A DNA stretch of 64,000 nt from Aspidiotus rigidus (Eukaryota > Arthropoda > Insecta > Hemiptera > Diaspididae): assembly GCA_035079385.1 (NCBI GenBank), contig JAVHKY010000075.1, positions 1-64,000 of the forward strand, read 5' to 3'. Below the pieces are notes generated by a model that made no database searches, had not been told where the DNA came from, and saw nothing but the letters and a program-made list of their open reading frames with translations. Position 1 is the stretch's first letter. Each line of letters starts with the position of its first letter. Below, piece after piece: positions 44,426-56,900 of this stretch. A program made the translations under genes and the position numbers.

Positions 44426-47045
44426 TTTCAGCTCTTAAGCCTTATATGATGAGAGGGGGAGGGGCCCCACTTACGAAAGTTTTAGATTCTGAGCGATTCA
44501 TGGTGGGGGGGGGGTCTCGGAGAAATTTCAGTCCCCAAGCTTTATATAATAGGAGGGGGACTTGGAAAAATTTCCACTCTCGAGCTATATATGATAACTG
44601 ACGAGAGCTTAGAACAGCTTCTGAGCTATTTATGATAGAAGGGGGGGGGGGGGGGCTTCGAAGAATTTCAGCCTCCTGGCTTTATATAATAAGAAGGAGA
44701 GATGGAAAAATGTCGACTCTCCAGCTATAATATACGATGGGAGCTTAGATAAGTTTCATCTTCTGAGCTATATATGACTGGTGGGGGGGGGGGGGCGAGA
44801 CTTGGAAAAATTTCAGCCTCTAAGCTTTATTAGTAAGGTCCTAATTGTAAACCCGCTCGATGTGGCTGTTGAAAGCAATTTTATGACTGATTATTGTTCT
44901 ACATACTCAGACGAACAAATATAGCCTGTATGCCTATTTTTCTCACTCCCTGTTTTCCCAGGTACCACCCTCCAAATCTAAAAAGCTCATTTATCTCAAG
45001 AAATATTGAGTTTTTGAAAAAAGTTTTCAAACAAAAGTTGTTTCATTATGTCTCCTCTACAACTTTACTTCTTATAAAAATTTCATTTTGAGCAATCCTC
45101 ACGCTTCAAATTTGAAGAAACATGGTGAAAAAACGAATAATTTTTTTTTTTCTACATTTTTATCAAACATACAGTCAAATAATTATATGATTACAAAAAA
45201 TGTTTCGAATTCAGTTTCCTTTCGAATGAGTATCAAGACGAGAAAACTTTACCCCTCCATCATTTCAAAAGCTGGGGCCCCGCCCCTCCTCTTACCTCGC
45301 AAACATTTGATTAATGATGAATTTTCAAAAAAAAGCTGCTGTATTTTTATTTATGATGATTGTTCACTTCAACTTTCTATCTTAAATTTAGAAATTCCTT
45401 GAAAAAATACCTGCCTAAGGAGATTACAAGTTCTAGCTCAAAGGAGATCAATTGAAATTAATTTTCAACTTTCTGTTCAGCTTTTTTATCATCAGCTCAG
45501 AAGGGTAACATAATAGGCTGTAGGTTAGACTTATTACAATTCAAAACCTCGATTTTGACTGAGAGGAGGGACTGGGGTTGAGCTTTTGAAAAGAGAGAGG
45601 GGTGAGGTGAAGTCTTCTTGACACTCATTCGAAAGGAAACTGAGTTCTAAACATTTTTTGTAATCATAATATTATTTGACTGTATGTTTGAAATTTTCTC
45701 ATTAAAAATGTAAAACAACGTGATTCTTCGTTTTTTTTACCATGTTTTTTCAAATTTGAAACGTGAGGATTGTTCAAAATGAAATTTTCATAAGAAGTAA
45801 AGTTGTAGAGGGGACATAATGGAACAACTTTCGTTTGAAAACTTTTTTTGAAAAGTCAATATTTCTTGAGATAAACGAGCTTTTTAGATTTGGGGGGTGG
45901 TACCTCCGAAGACGGGGAGTGAGAAAAATAGGCATACAGGCTATATTTGATCGTCTGAGTATGTAGAATAATAAATAATCAATCATAAAATTGCTTTCAA
46001 CAGCCACATCGAGCGGACGGGTTTTTCTGCACAATTCGGACCCTACTATTATATGATAGGAGGGGGACATAGAGAAATTTTGAGTCTCCAGCTATATATG
46101 ATAGGAGTTTAAAAAAGTGTCAGCTTTTGAGCTATATATGAAGGGGGGGATTGGAAGAATTTCAGCCTCCGAGGTAATATGAGAGACTTGGAAAAATTTC
46201 GATCTTCAAGAAAAGTTCCGCAAGAGGGTTCGTGTTCAACTTCTTATTTTAGGTACCTTCTTTGCCACGGAGCACGGAAATTGCGGGATCCCCGCTGCCA
46301 TTGCGAAATTTGCAATTGGCATCTAAATTTTTCTCCTTTTTCTCTCGGACTTTTGGATTTCCGTTATAAACCTACAGTATGATCTATTATATTGTATGCT
46401 AAGCCTAGTTTAAAGCTAGTATAGCCTAATTAAGTCTGTAAATTGTGCTGTCGATATAAATTTAGTTGATTATCTTATTTTATTCCATTAATATGCAAGG
46501 AAAAATGTCGACTATCCAGCTATAATATATGATGGGAGCTTGGAAAAGTTTCATCTTCTGAGCTATATATGACTGGGGGGGGGCGAGACTTGGAAAAATT
46601 TCAGCCCCTAAGCTTTATATGATAGGAGGAAGACATAGAGAAATTTTGAGTCTCCAGCTACAGTATATATGATAGGAGATTAAAAAAGTGTCAGCTTCTG
46701 AGCTATATATGATGAGGGGGGGGGGGGTGGAAATGGAAGAATTTCAGCCTCCGAGCTAATAAGAGAGACTTGGAGTTCCGCAAGAGCGTTCGTGTTCAAC
46801 TTCCTATTTTAGGTATCTTCTTTGCCACGGGGTACGGAAATTGCGGGTTCCCTGCTGCCATTGCGAAATTTGCAATTGACATCTAAATTTTTCTCTTTTG
46901 GGTTTCCGTCATAAGCCTACAGTATGATCTATTATATTGTGTGCTAAGCCTAGTTTAAGGCTAGTAAAGCCTAATTAAGTCTATAAATCGTGGTGTCGAT
47001 GCAAATTTGCTTGATCTTATTCTATTCCATTAATATGCACCGCAA
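44426..47045. repeat. Duplicated block of degenerate minisatellite with G runs
   Basis: 44700-44830 plus 46049-46490 match 46497-47045 as two direct copies of about 560 bp (shared: aatgtcgact-ccagctata, ctgagctatatatgactgg, gttccgcaagag, ccattgcgaaatttgcaatt). The foldback at 44831-46048 splits the first copy only. Reverse-strand units of the cgaaattttt minisatellite and G runs (44507, 44640, 44782, 46717) are frequent. Confidence 0.75.
44831..46048. mobile_element. 1218-bp foldback element, TSD TTAT
   Basis: TIR starts tagtaaggtcctaattgtaa and ends tcggaccctacta. Arms of about 450 bp (to 45285 and from 45575) at an estimated 85-90% identity. Target ttat at 44827-44830 and 46049-46052; the uninterrupted duplicate near 46610 reads aagctttatatgat. 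The matching open frames of each arm are by-products. Confidence 0.85.
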
Positions 47046-47192
47046 TATTGCGAATCGTATTCAATCCATTACTTAAGCCTTGTTCAAAATTAGTATAGCC
47101 CAATATTGCTAGGACTGGGAGATTCAAATTCGGACTCGCACATTTCTAGATCAGGTCAAGGTGGTTCATCAACCTGGAGGGAAAAGGCTTAA
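47046..47192. repeat. Degenerate AGCCTAGTTTAAG-type repeats
   Basis: Motifs such as aagcctagtttaa and agtatagccta recur from 46400 to about 47780, on either side of the core element at 47193. Low-grade tandem structure; no coding. Confidence 0.5.
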
Positions 47193-47440
47193 ACGACGGC
47201 TTCCTTACCGAAGTTTAGAGAGGAACACAGGGAGCCTGTTCTATGGGTCAAAATGGTTTTGATATTGGGAATTCAAGTCCTCCTCCTATCATAATATTAT
47301 ACATTATGACTTGAAAGTCGCAATTTTTCTGACTCTAAATCCTTTATTAGGGTAGTTCAATTTTCGCCGGACGCCACAAAGCGTAGGGCGCACGGCAAAT
47401 TTTCAAAAAAAATCCCCCCCCAAGAGCAGGTTTTCTGTTA
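47193..47440. mobile_element. Minisatellite-core element, copy 5 (short, diverged)
   Basis: Starts acgacggcttccttaccgaa, then cacagggagcctgttctatg; ends caagagcaggttttctgtta. The core is almost lost. Confidence 0.65.
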
Positions 47441-47799
47441 TTATGGTCTAGAGTATGCTAAACCCAGTTTAAGCTTAGTATAGCCCAACATTAGTGGAGC
47501 CTAGCATAGACCTATTATAGAGCTTATAAACTGTATGCTGGATCTATTTCAAGCCCAGTATAGCCTGATATACTACATACAAGGCCCGAGGAACTCGAAC
47601 TCACAGATTCCTATATCTGGTCGAGGGTTGCACCAACGGGGAGATATTGGTATGCTAAGCCTAGTTTAAGCCCAATATGGATTAGTATTAGTACAGCGTA
47701 CCATAGGCATTTGTTAGGACTAGCTTGAAGTTGGTATAGGCTAATGTACTGTATACTAGAACTGGATTTCTGGATTATGCCGAAAGTTCGAGGATTCTT

Positions 47800-50765
47800 C
47801 GTCCATCAACGGGGAGTGAGCAACTCGGATTCGCGGATTTCGCCGCTAAAGACATAAAAAATATCTTTCTGAAACGATCTTAGTATTTAAATTTCGTACA
47901 AAAGCTGATAGTTTATAACCATTTTGACACTTTATTATCGGTACCGAGGTGGATCGTTCTCCTCTCTCTGTCTCTTTCCGAGTTCCGCGATTGTTTCGCG
48001 AAGGGAGTTACAGTGGAAAGGGCGATGTTATAAGCGATTGTGCCCTCGTGAATGATTTACACCCAGAAAAACTCGGGCTGAAGAAATGACCCGATCATTA
48101 CAGCGTGCGATCCCAGTGGTAAGCCTGCGATTGTATACAGAATTGAAATCAAACCTTAAACATATACTGTATATACTGAGGTGTAGATAATTAGATACCG
48201 CAGCACAATAACCAAGTTTCGTAATAGCGTTTTACAACACTTTCGGATCAGTGATAATGACTTAACGAGGAATAGGTGTTGTTATTCCTTTAATGCCGTA
48301 CTGTACTTCTTGCCATCGTGTCTATTATACGGATGACGGACTCTACACGAGAAAATGAGATTACTATAGACGCCTCTTTGTTCTCGTACGATTGTACTGC
48401 CTATAATAATTGTAAACTATACCGAGTTCCATTTCACGTACCCATTTTTACGGTATGTTTTACTTTAATGTAAGACTTATACTATACTGCGATACGTAAT
48501 TAATCTTCTTTCTGCGGTTTAAGTCGATTCTTCCTTGTCGAGATAACATTTCAATTCGCATAACTAGTGTGGACCATTAGAAAATTTGGCGCCAAAAGAG
48601 GAAGCAAATTAGGAGCTCTACATATGAGGCCGATATTTTTTCAAGAATATTTTCCGTTTCCTTTTTTTTTTTTTTTGATTTTTACTTTCATTTAATACGA
48701 ACGCTCTCTTTCTCCGTCGCTATTAATCTACTTTCAGAGGAGGGAATGACAAATTATAGAAACGTAAGACGAACATTACGATTGACGGCGTATTTACCGT
48801 TAGATCGGATCGCGAAGGTACGTTTAGGAACTTGCGTCGAAGAAACATAATACATACGAGAATTACGCGAGAACATAGAGAAGGTAAATAAAAAAAAAGG
48901 GGGAAGATTTAATTAATAATGGATTCGGCGAATTGATAATACTTCGTAGTCTCGAATGGTTTTACATCGACCTACCGTAAGTAGCAGCATCTTATTCTCT
49001 GGCTCCTCGTCGGACGTATACTGGATATGATATAAATCGTATTCCTAGTATACACCGAGCGCACGGTTTTACACATTTTACTGCATCAGGAGTTTACTTA
49101 TGCGATCGGTGTGCGAACAGCAATTAGAAGAGAAAACTGTATGATCGAAACTAACAATGCGTTAGCGAGTAAATTAAAGTAATCTATGGTGCTTTCTCCG
49201 TGCCCTTAGTTCGCAAAGGTTAGACGTTGTAAAGTTTTGCACACATGGAAAACGTTTCGTCATGCACATTCTTTTCTTTGTCTATAGCTTTCGATGAGAA
49301 AAATCACGACACGTTTTGTGGATGAAATCACGGTTGTTACGTATATTTTCGTATTGTATGCAGGAGAAGAGCTAGAGTAACGTGAATTTCGAACTTGCGG
49401 ATTATAGAGAATGGATTATAAGAACGCTGCCGCATCGCTGTGTTTCAATACTGCGCCCAGCAGCAGAAGTATTGAACACAAATCTGTGTACATCTCTAAG
49501 CCGAACTTTGCCCCCTAAAGAATCGCGAGATTGTCGTCAAATAACTGAGATTCGATAAGAACTATAGTTCGAGAACATGAACATGATATGAGGGCATCGT
49601 ATTCTAGGATGAATTCCCCGCAAAATTCAGTACAAGGTATTGGGCATTTCATTCTCTCGTCGATAGATGCAGAAAGGTAAAATTCAGTTTCCTAGCATAA
49701 AAACACGGAGAAATGGTTTGAGCTCAGAGGGTGGAGTAAACATCTCGGAAGTTGGAATTTTGCCGTATCTTCTTCATTTCTCCCTCTTCTTCTAGTCAAA
49801 ATCCTGAAATATACCCGTGGTTAATTCTTATAATTTTTTTCAAGATGGTACATTTTCGCTTGAAAATCCCTACTTCCCCAAATAATGGCAAAAAAGTGCT
49901 AGGGGGTAGTTATTCTACTGTGGGTCAGGAGAGTGGACGGTCTCAAGGGGTTTAGGAAGATTCTCTGACTGATAATCATACCGAGTTTCACCTTTGACAC
50001 ATTCTTTTTCAGCAAAAATACCAATTTTTCTGAACCAAAAGTCGAGATTGGAGCTAAGTAAAATTTCTCTTCACACATTGCAAATCGGTTTTTAAAATTT
50101 ATTCGTTTTCACATATAAATATTCTGTAAAACTGTCTATCGAAGGCTGCCTATTAATTTTTTGTCTTCAACAAAAATTTCTACGTTCGTGTCCAAAATTT
50201 GTTTTTCAACTTGAAGCAGGTCAACCGTTCCCATTCCGTCCTAGGACTTCTCAAACTTTACAAGGGAAGGGCTGATCTCATCCTCCTCTGTTTTTTACTA
50301 TTCATCGTTCCTATCTTGACTAGTTGTCTTGCTTAGGCCCATTCCATCGAAATCGGTCAAATGGGCCATATCATCTAGATAAGACTCAAACAGCATTTTT
50401 AAAGTGTCTGAGAAGAGTGATCATCCTCTGCCATCGCTGAGCACTAACTGGATTCTCACCATAACACGGATCTAGTTAAAATCAAGCTTATTCATGCACG
50501 CCTGCCAATACTGAGCACTGAAAAATATAGTGACTCAGAAAAAAAAAAACGAGTGACTTGGAGGGGAGGAGAAAAAAAGATAAGTAATTTATTTAATACT
50601 ATTATGAATACCAGCAATATTAGTAATTGAATACAGTACTTGAAAAAGAAGATAGCCAAACGCATTACGGTCGTTAGCCAATTCCAGATTGACTGAAACA
50701 GCTCGATAAATATTTTTAGGACAGAGGGTAAATTTCTTGATTACAGTTTTCCGGTAGTTGACCTA
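47800..50765. other. No gene recognised; partly CpG-rich
   Basis: Non-repetitive sequence. CpG dinucleotides are more frequent at 48750-49200 than in flanking repeats. A T run lies at 48663-48676. Short open frames only. Confidence 0.4.
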
Positions 50766-52045
50766 TCTATTATATAAAGAGAAGTTGCAAAATCGCAAAT
50801 CCATCTAACTTCATTCCTATTTCACCTGCGAACTTGGAATTTGTTTCCATTGCTTTAGCTTGCCTAGGAGAAGGTTTATGTGTAATAAATTTGAAGTTAC
50901 GAAATCAGGCGAATGGCGTGTCGTATATATCTTTGTGCTTGGCGGGGGGGGGGGGGGTGTAATCATTCATTAATTTATTGATTAAAAATGCTAAGCAATC
51001 ATTTTTGTTGACGTTCATCGAAAATTAGTATGTGCTAGGCAATCATTTTTGGAAAATGGTTCTTTTTAACCGGAGACGTTTTGAATACCCATACAATGAG
51101 TAATCGAATAGTGTAGGGTTACGATAAAGATTTTGCTTAGCAATTATCTGAAGAAGTGGTGCTTGTCTTTCATTATTTCAAATTTAACGTGAGGACTAAG
51201 AAAAGAAAAACAATTCACGTCAATTTCGAAAATTCAATATCAAAGTAACAGATGTCTCACTTTATTGCAATCTAATTGGAATACCAAAACGCAAGAAAGC
51301 AAATCTATGGCGGTTGACGAACAAAGGGAAGAGGTCTCGTGTCAATTCCGAAATTTTGACACTAGAAAATAATGTGGAAAATGATTGTCAGAGCGATAAT
51401 ATGTGTAGTCCATTCATTAGGTACATTATTGAGAAAGAATATACCAGTATTTAAGTTCAATTGGGAATCTGGCAATTACGTGCACATTTTGCGATGGAAA
51501 ATTATTTGAAACTGAAGATCAAAATTTCTGTTGCGGGGATGGTAAGATTAAGTTACCTGATTTACCCTCAATGCCGGATCTTCTTCAAAAACTATCAGAC
51601 GGAAGAGATAATAGATCTCATTTTCTTAATAATTTGCCTAAATATAACAATGCGCTTTCAAGGATTTCTTCAGGGTGTAATGAAGTTCCAAACATATTTA
51701 CAACTTTCAAAATTTTTGGACAATTGTATCATTATATAGGAAGTTATCTACCCCTCCTCCAACAATCCACAAAAAATGACAAATTTTTCAGCATAGATCC
51801 AGAAAGAAGAATGCGCAAAGGATCTGCTAAAAAGATGGCATCCAACTATCAGAGAAGATATTAAGCGCGAGATTGAAAGTGTAAAACAAAATATCAACGA
51901 TAAAAAAAACGAAATTGAAAAATTGGAAATTAAAAGAATTAGATTAGAAATTGAACTACAGGTAAAAGAATACTAATGATAAATAAATATCAAGAATTTT
52001 GAAAATAATTTGAAATTTTATAACATTTAGCGGGCTTACGGCTTG
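50766..52045 (+). mobile_element. Non-autonomous Helitron, copy 2, 1280 bp
   Basis: Starts TCTATTATATAAAGAG after A and ends TTAGCGGGCTTACGGCTTG before T, the same ends as copy 1. By eye about 90% identical, including the G run (50943-50957). Not inside a minisatellite. Confidence 0.85.
51279..51976 (+). pseudogene. Helitron N-terminal-domain gene, second broken copy
   Basis: Parallel to 37158-37851. The start is ATA instead of ATG (ggaataccaaaacgc), and an extra base near 51450 shifts the frame. Its second half keeps the family frame where copy 1 is broken: PDLLQKLSDGRDNRSHFLNN, then FGQLYHYIGSYLP, the most recognisable Helitron N-terminal motif. The coiled-coil tail is present but an earlier frame change separates it. 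Confidence 0.78.
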
Positions 52046-52318
52046 TAATGAATAATTATGACATAATGGAGGTACAAGAAATGCAATCAGCAAAGACGCG
52101 AAACTAAGTATGGTACAGCATAGCCCCTGATAGCTCATTCAACTTCACATCAATCATCCGCTCGATCGGAAAGGGTGACATGGACCTACACATCGTCCTT
52201 CGCTGATGATCATCTAATCGAAAGACTTAGTGAAAAATTTTCTGGCATAACCAAATAAATGAAAATCATGTTCCATATCTTTTATATTTCATCAGTCATC
52301 TTGAAATATTTCAGTCTA

Positions 52319-52802
52319 GGCTTCTACTAGGTTAAGTGTTCGTGAGATATTATTCGTTTACCCCTTTACCTATCTTGGCATCGTATAAGTCTTCTATGAG
52401 AAATATGAGGTAGCGCGAACTCGCTCCACTCGTTCGCCCCCTGTCTCGCTGTTATATTGGAATGGTATGAGACAATTCAAGTCTAGGGGACTTGGAAAAA
52501 ATTCGACTATCCAGCCTTTATTTATTTAATTATTTAATTATTTAATTATTTAATATTATTTATTTATTTATTTATTATTAATTCTTCTACTAGGTCAAGT
52601 GTTCATGAGATATTATTCGTTTACCCCTTTACCTATCTTGGCGTCGTATAAGTCTTGTATGAGAAATATTTTGAGGTAATTGTGGGTGTTCTATATTTTG
52701 AGGTATCAACTTTCGTGGGGCGAACGAGCGATCTCGCTGTTGTATTGGAATGGTATGAGACAATTCAAGTTTAGGGGACTTGGAAAAATTTCGACTATCC
52801 AG
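52319..52802. repeat. Direct duplication, about 200-bp units
   Basis: cttctactaggttaagtgtt through gacttggaaaaaattcgacta (52319-52515) recurs at 52582-52802, with an inserted ttttgaggta segment. A TTTA microsatellite lies between. Confidence 0.75.
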
Positions 52803-53143
52803 CCATATATGATAGGAAAAGGGACTTGGAAAATTTTCTAATTATTAATTGTGTTAATTATTTAATTATTTATTTATTTAATTTTTCAATTATTTAATTA
52901 TTTAATATTATTTATTTATTTATTTATTTATTTATTCATTCATTTATTTAATTATTTAATTATTAATTAATTATTATAATTATTTATTATCATTACGCGG
53001 GGTGTACTCGCGAGTTTCAAAATCGGTGTCCGGCGAGAGAAAAGACATGGAACATGTCAAAATTTTCTAATTTTCAATTATATTAATTATTTAATTATTT
53101 ATTTATTTAATTTTTTAATTATTTAATCATTTAATTATTTATT

Positions 53144-53179
<36 letters not shown>

Positions 53180-53196
53180 TCTATCTATTTATCTAT

Positions 53197-53239
<43 letters not shown>

Positions 53240-53335
53240 TTCATTTATTTAATTATTTAATTATTTATTTATTTATTCAATTATTTAATTATTAATTAAT
53301 TAAATTAATTAATTAATTAATATAATTATTTATTA
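52519..53335. repeat. ATTT/AATT microsatellite blocks
   Basis: Three blocks of attt/taat units (52519-52580, 52836-52993, 53066-53335), with cacgcggggtgtactcgcga-type segments between them and duplicated at 53341 and 53413. Confidence 0.9.
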
Positions 53336-53672
53336 TCATTACGCGGGGTGTACTCGCGAATTTCTGAATCACCCACGGGGTAGAGATTTCTCTTGACGGG
53401 GGTGGGGGTGAGGGGGGTGTACTCGCGAGTTTCAAAATCGGGATCCGGCGAGAGAAAAGACATGGAACATGTTAAAAAAGAGCATAAACAGCCTCGGTTG
53501 TTGGAGATAGACCGTAAAGAAAAAAGAGACAATCGAATTTCAAGCTCATCAAGTGCTTCGAAACCTCATACAGGCCAATTAAGATGAACCTCGCGTTTAT
53601 CTCGATCATTTTCGACACTGGCACGGTATTGTGATATAAATCGGACCTTCATACGAAAGATTCGATGATGCG

Positions 53673-53975
53673 AGTGTGCTGACAAGCCAAAGAAGTTTCA
53701 AGTCCGCCGATAGCCGATAGCCGATGGCTTTGACAGCATTAAGTCAAAAAGCAGCTCAATGCCGATGCTGAATCAGTGCTGACAAGCCGAGAAGTTAAAC
53801 GGCTTAATGTGGCTTAATTTTGGCTTGATAGCAGCAGAAGCCGACTTTTGAACTCATTTTAAGCCTGATTATAAAAAACTTGAAGAAGTTGATGAAATTA
53901 GAAATAAGCCGATAGCAGCTCATTGCAAATGGGCGAACGGCTTCTACGCCAAAGGCGATGGCCTTGTCAGCACTG
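53673..53975. mobile_element. hAT-like MITE, GTGCTGACAAGCC ends
   Basis: Left tgtgctgacaagcc, right ggccttgtcagcactg; a second left-end copy at 53774. Flanks gatgcgag/aatgcgac may be a decayed 8-bp duplication. Many gccgatagcc/ggcttaat repeats. No coding. Confidence 0.45.
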
Positions 53976-56900
53976 AATGCGACCCTGGCGCCTCTATCGC
54001 TCTGCAAAGTCCGGATTTTGTATTTTCATAACTTTTTTTTCTGTAATTTTTGTAATTCTGGAGATTCCGTTCAGGACAAAGACGTTTTTCATGAAAATGG
54101 GACTTGCATTAGGAAAGTTGTGTCGCGAATGACACCTTACTGTTTCAACTCATCAATTTGCACTTTTATCGACTCCCTCTCAGCCTATGAAAGTCGATAA
54201 AAGTGATATTTTACGGACTCAGAATCAATCATTTGTATCCAAGACTTGAGTCGCTCAATGTAGTTGCAAACTCGAATACATTTCCAGGAATTTTTCCTTC
54301 CGAGAAAAATATTGGAGTATGCATGTGTCTTTCTTCTCTTGCCAATGCAATACTGATCCGTTGGATAAAAGGTGGCCTTCTTCCTCCTAAACCACAGAGA
54401 AAAGAATTCGAAGAGGACACAGAAGCAGCTTCGTAGAACTGGGAGTAAGTTGAATTCATCGAGCAAAATGACGGTTCGTTATAAATCACGGGCCATCGCG
54501 GGCTCAAAAGTACCTTGTGGTGCTAGCTTGAGAAATGTAACGATGAATCTGTTCCTGCATTACCGATTCTTTGAGAGCTCAAGCGCATTCCACCTTCTAT
54601 ACTTAGTAAGAGGAGGGTGGGGGGGGGGAGGGAGAGAAATGATTTTTTTTGAAAAACAGCAAAACTCAAGTTCATTGGGAAGAAAATGTCGTTTCAAACA
54701 ATTATGATTTTTTGGACTTAGAAAAAATTACTCCTGATGAAAGAAGGACTCGCTTGAGCTCACGCGGAAACGCAGTGACAAATTCGAAAATATTTTTCTC
54801 AGCGCTCTTCTTATTTACAGTATTATCGTTTTCTTCCCTCCTTTGTTCTTCATTTCATATAAATAGTGACCAATAGTGACTATTTTGGGTCAATAGTACA
54901 AATAGTGATCACTGATCATGAAAGAAACGAGTGACCAAGTCACTAAAATAGCGACTCGTTCGCAGGCCTGAATCTAAGCTTTTCTCCTTGGGTATAGGCA
55001 AGAAAGGGGCGGGGCTATGGTGCCATAGCTCCAAGTTCACTACCCAAGTCTAGATACAGTTCTTTTCTTCAAACGTCGTCCAGTCAACTCCCCAACTTTC
55101 CTTCTCCGCTCTCATGATGGCATCGCGGAATATGATCTAACCTAACCTGAACTCGTGAACGACAATTTAATCAATAATCACGAGTTCATAAATCATTAAT
55201 CGTTCTTTGACGAACAGCCCTGGACTACTTCGTTGAAATTGTCCATCTTTTCCCCCGACACCCTCTTTTACACACAAAAACGTACCAGCTCACTCATTTA
55301 TTTTCTTCTTAAAATTTGTTACCCTAGGCTCACAAGCCAAGTCGCTATTGTCCACATTTTAATAAGTTGTACGTCAAGAATTCATTCTTCTACATTCATT
55401 CTAATAATTTATAAGCGATAAGGGAAGAAAAGAGACAACGAAAAGGATCATCACACCATGAAAGTATGAGATAAATGCCTGAAACAGTGAATTGTTCGAG
55501 GCTAGTTCCTCCAGCAGTTGTCATCCTTTCACATGTCGAAAGAACGGGATTAAGAGGTCGTGAATGTCTTTTTAATACTGATTTCAAAGTTGTTTCTTTT
55601 CAGCGTTTAAGCGTCAATATCTATCTTATTTTTTCAACGCAGACCACCTATCCATTAAAACCAGTAGTTTCAGAATTTGACAAACATTTTTGCGATAATC
55701 CTCGCCGGTAATTGAACAAAAACTATTTCACGATATCAAAAACTGAAAGAGACAATTTACTCCCGTACTTGAAGTACTAAAGGTATGCATTCACCAACAC
55801 GTGAAAACGAATACCGTTGGATCAAAATCATTCCTCAGAAACGTGGTGCTTTCCCAAATTTGGTCAAAGAGCCTTTAGAATAGCGAAAGATCCTCGATTC
55901 CGGACTGTCTTGTCCATCATCTTGCCATCTATCCACAGAAAGCTATCAGTTTCACTCACTCATGCAGGGCAAACTGAACGTAAACCTTAAATATACTTTT
56001 ACGAAGTGGATTCTTCAGTTCCGATAACTCATGTATGGTTCTCATCAGTTTTGAAAATAGCCCAAACACAAGTAGATTCTTCTCTCTACCTTCATTACTA
56101 CCAATATTTCATTTCAAATAGATGCGTTCTAGGTATTTAGATTTCCAACTACCAAAACCGCTTCGTAAGATGACCGTACGCAAATGTTTGTTTTAAATAA
56201 TTGATCTCACGATGTCAAAGGTTCGCTCCAATAAAACCATGACAAGCTATTACAGAGCTTCGTGATAATCTAATTATACATTTGAGGCGTATTACCCGTC
56301 ATTATTCGTTGATTAACGCAGGATTGCACTCATCTTGATTGACGAGATGACGACCGCGTCATATTGAGTTAACGCATCGGTCTCGACGGTCACGAAAATT
56401 AGCGCGAACTTTAAAACGACTAATGACCGTTAAACTAATGCATTGTACACGGAAAGTTGCAATCCACGTTACGAGAGACGAACGTTCGTGAAAATCTGTC
56501 GACTAATATTGATGATCTTCTCGGTGCCATCGACTAATACCAAAGATCGTACGATCCATTCATTCTGAACGTTGCGCCGCTGAGCGACTGATTGATGGCA
56601 GTCAAGCCCTGATAGAAAAACTACAAAAATGCAGGGCACCATCTACTACGACTATACGGTCGACTGTACTTTGCTGAAGATCAATCAAGTTAATTAGTCG
56701 GCGCGACTAGCGGAACCAGTACCCGCAGACAAATCGAGTCATCAAAGATAAACTTCGAAACGATCGCAAAATACGAACCGCTATAAGACGACCGAGGTTC
56801 GGGTATTTCGTCGACTTTTTTTTTTTCTTTCATGCACCCAGGCGACGAACGGTGCTCTGATTTCATATTTTCTTCATTCGTAAATCAATTAGGAGTCGCG

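Noticed and set aside
44894..46070. Similar proteins encoded by the two arms of the foldback
   Set aside because: The similarity is from the inverted arms. Differences include many amino-acid changes (T/S, CFP/RLR, E/D, L/S, Q/R, S/P), as expected without constraint.
54185..54707. Overlapping open frames on both strands (77-111 codons)
   Set aside because: No domain, no splice sites, and equal openness on both strands.
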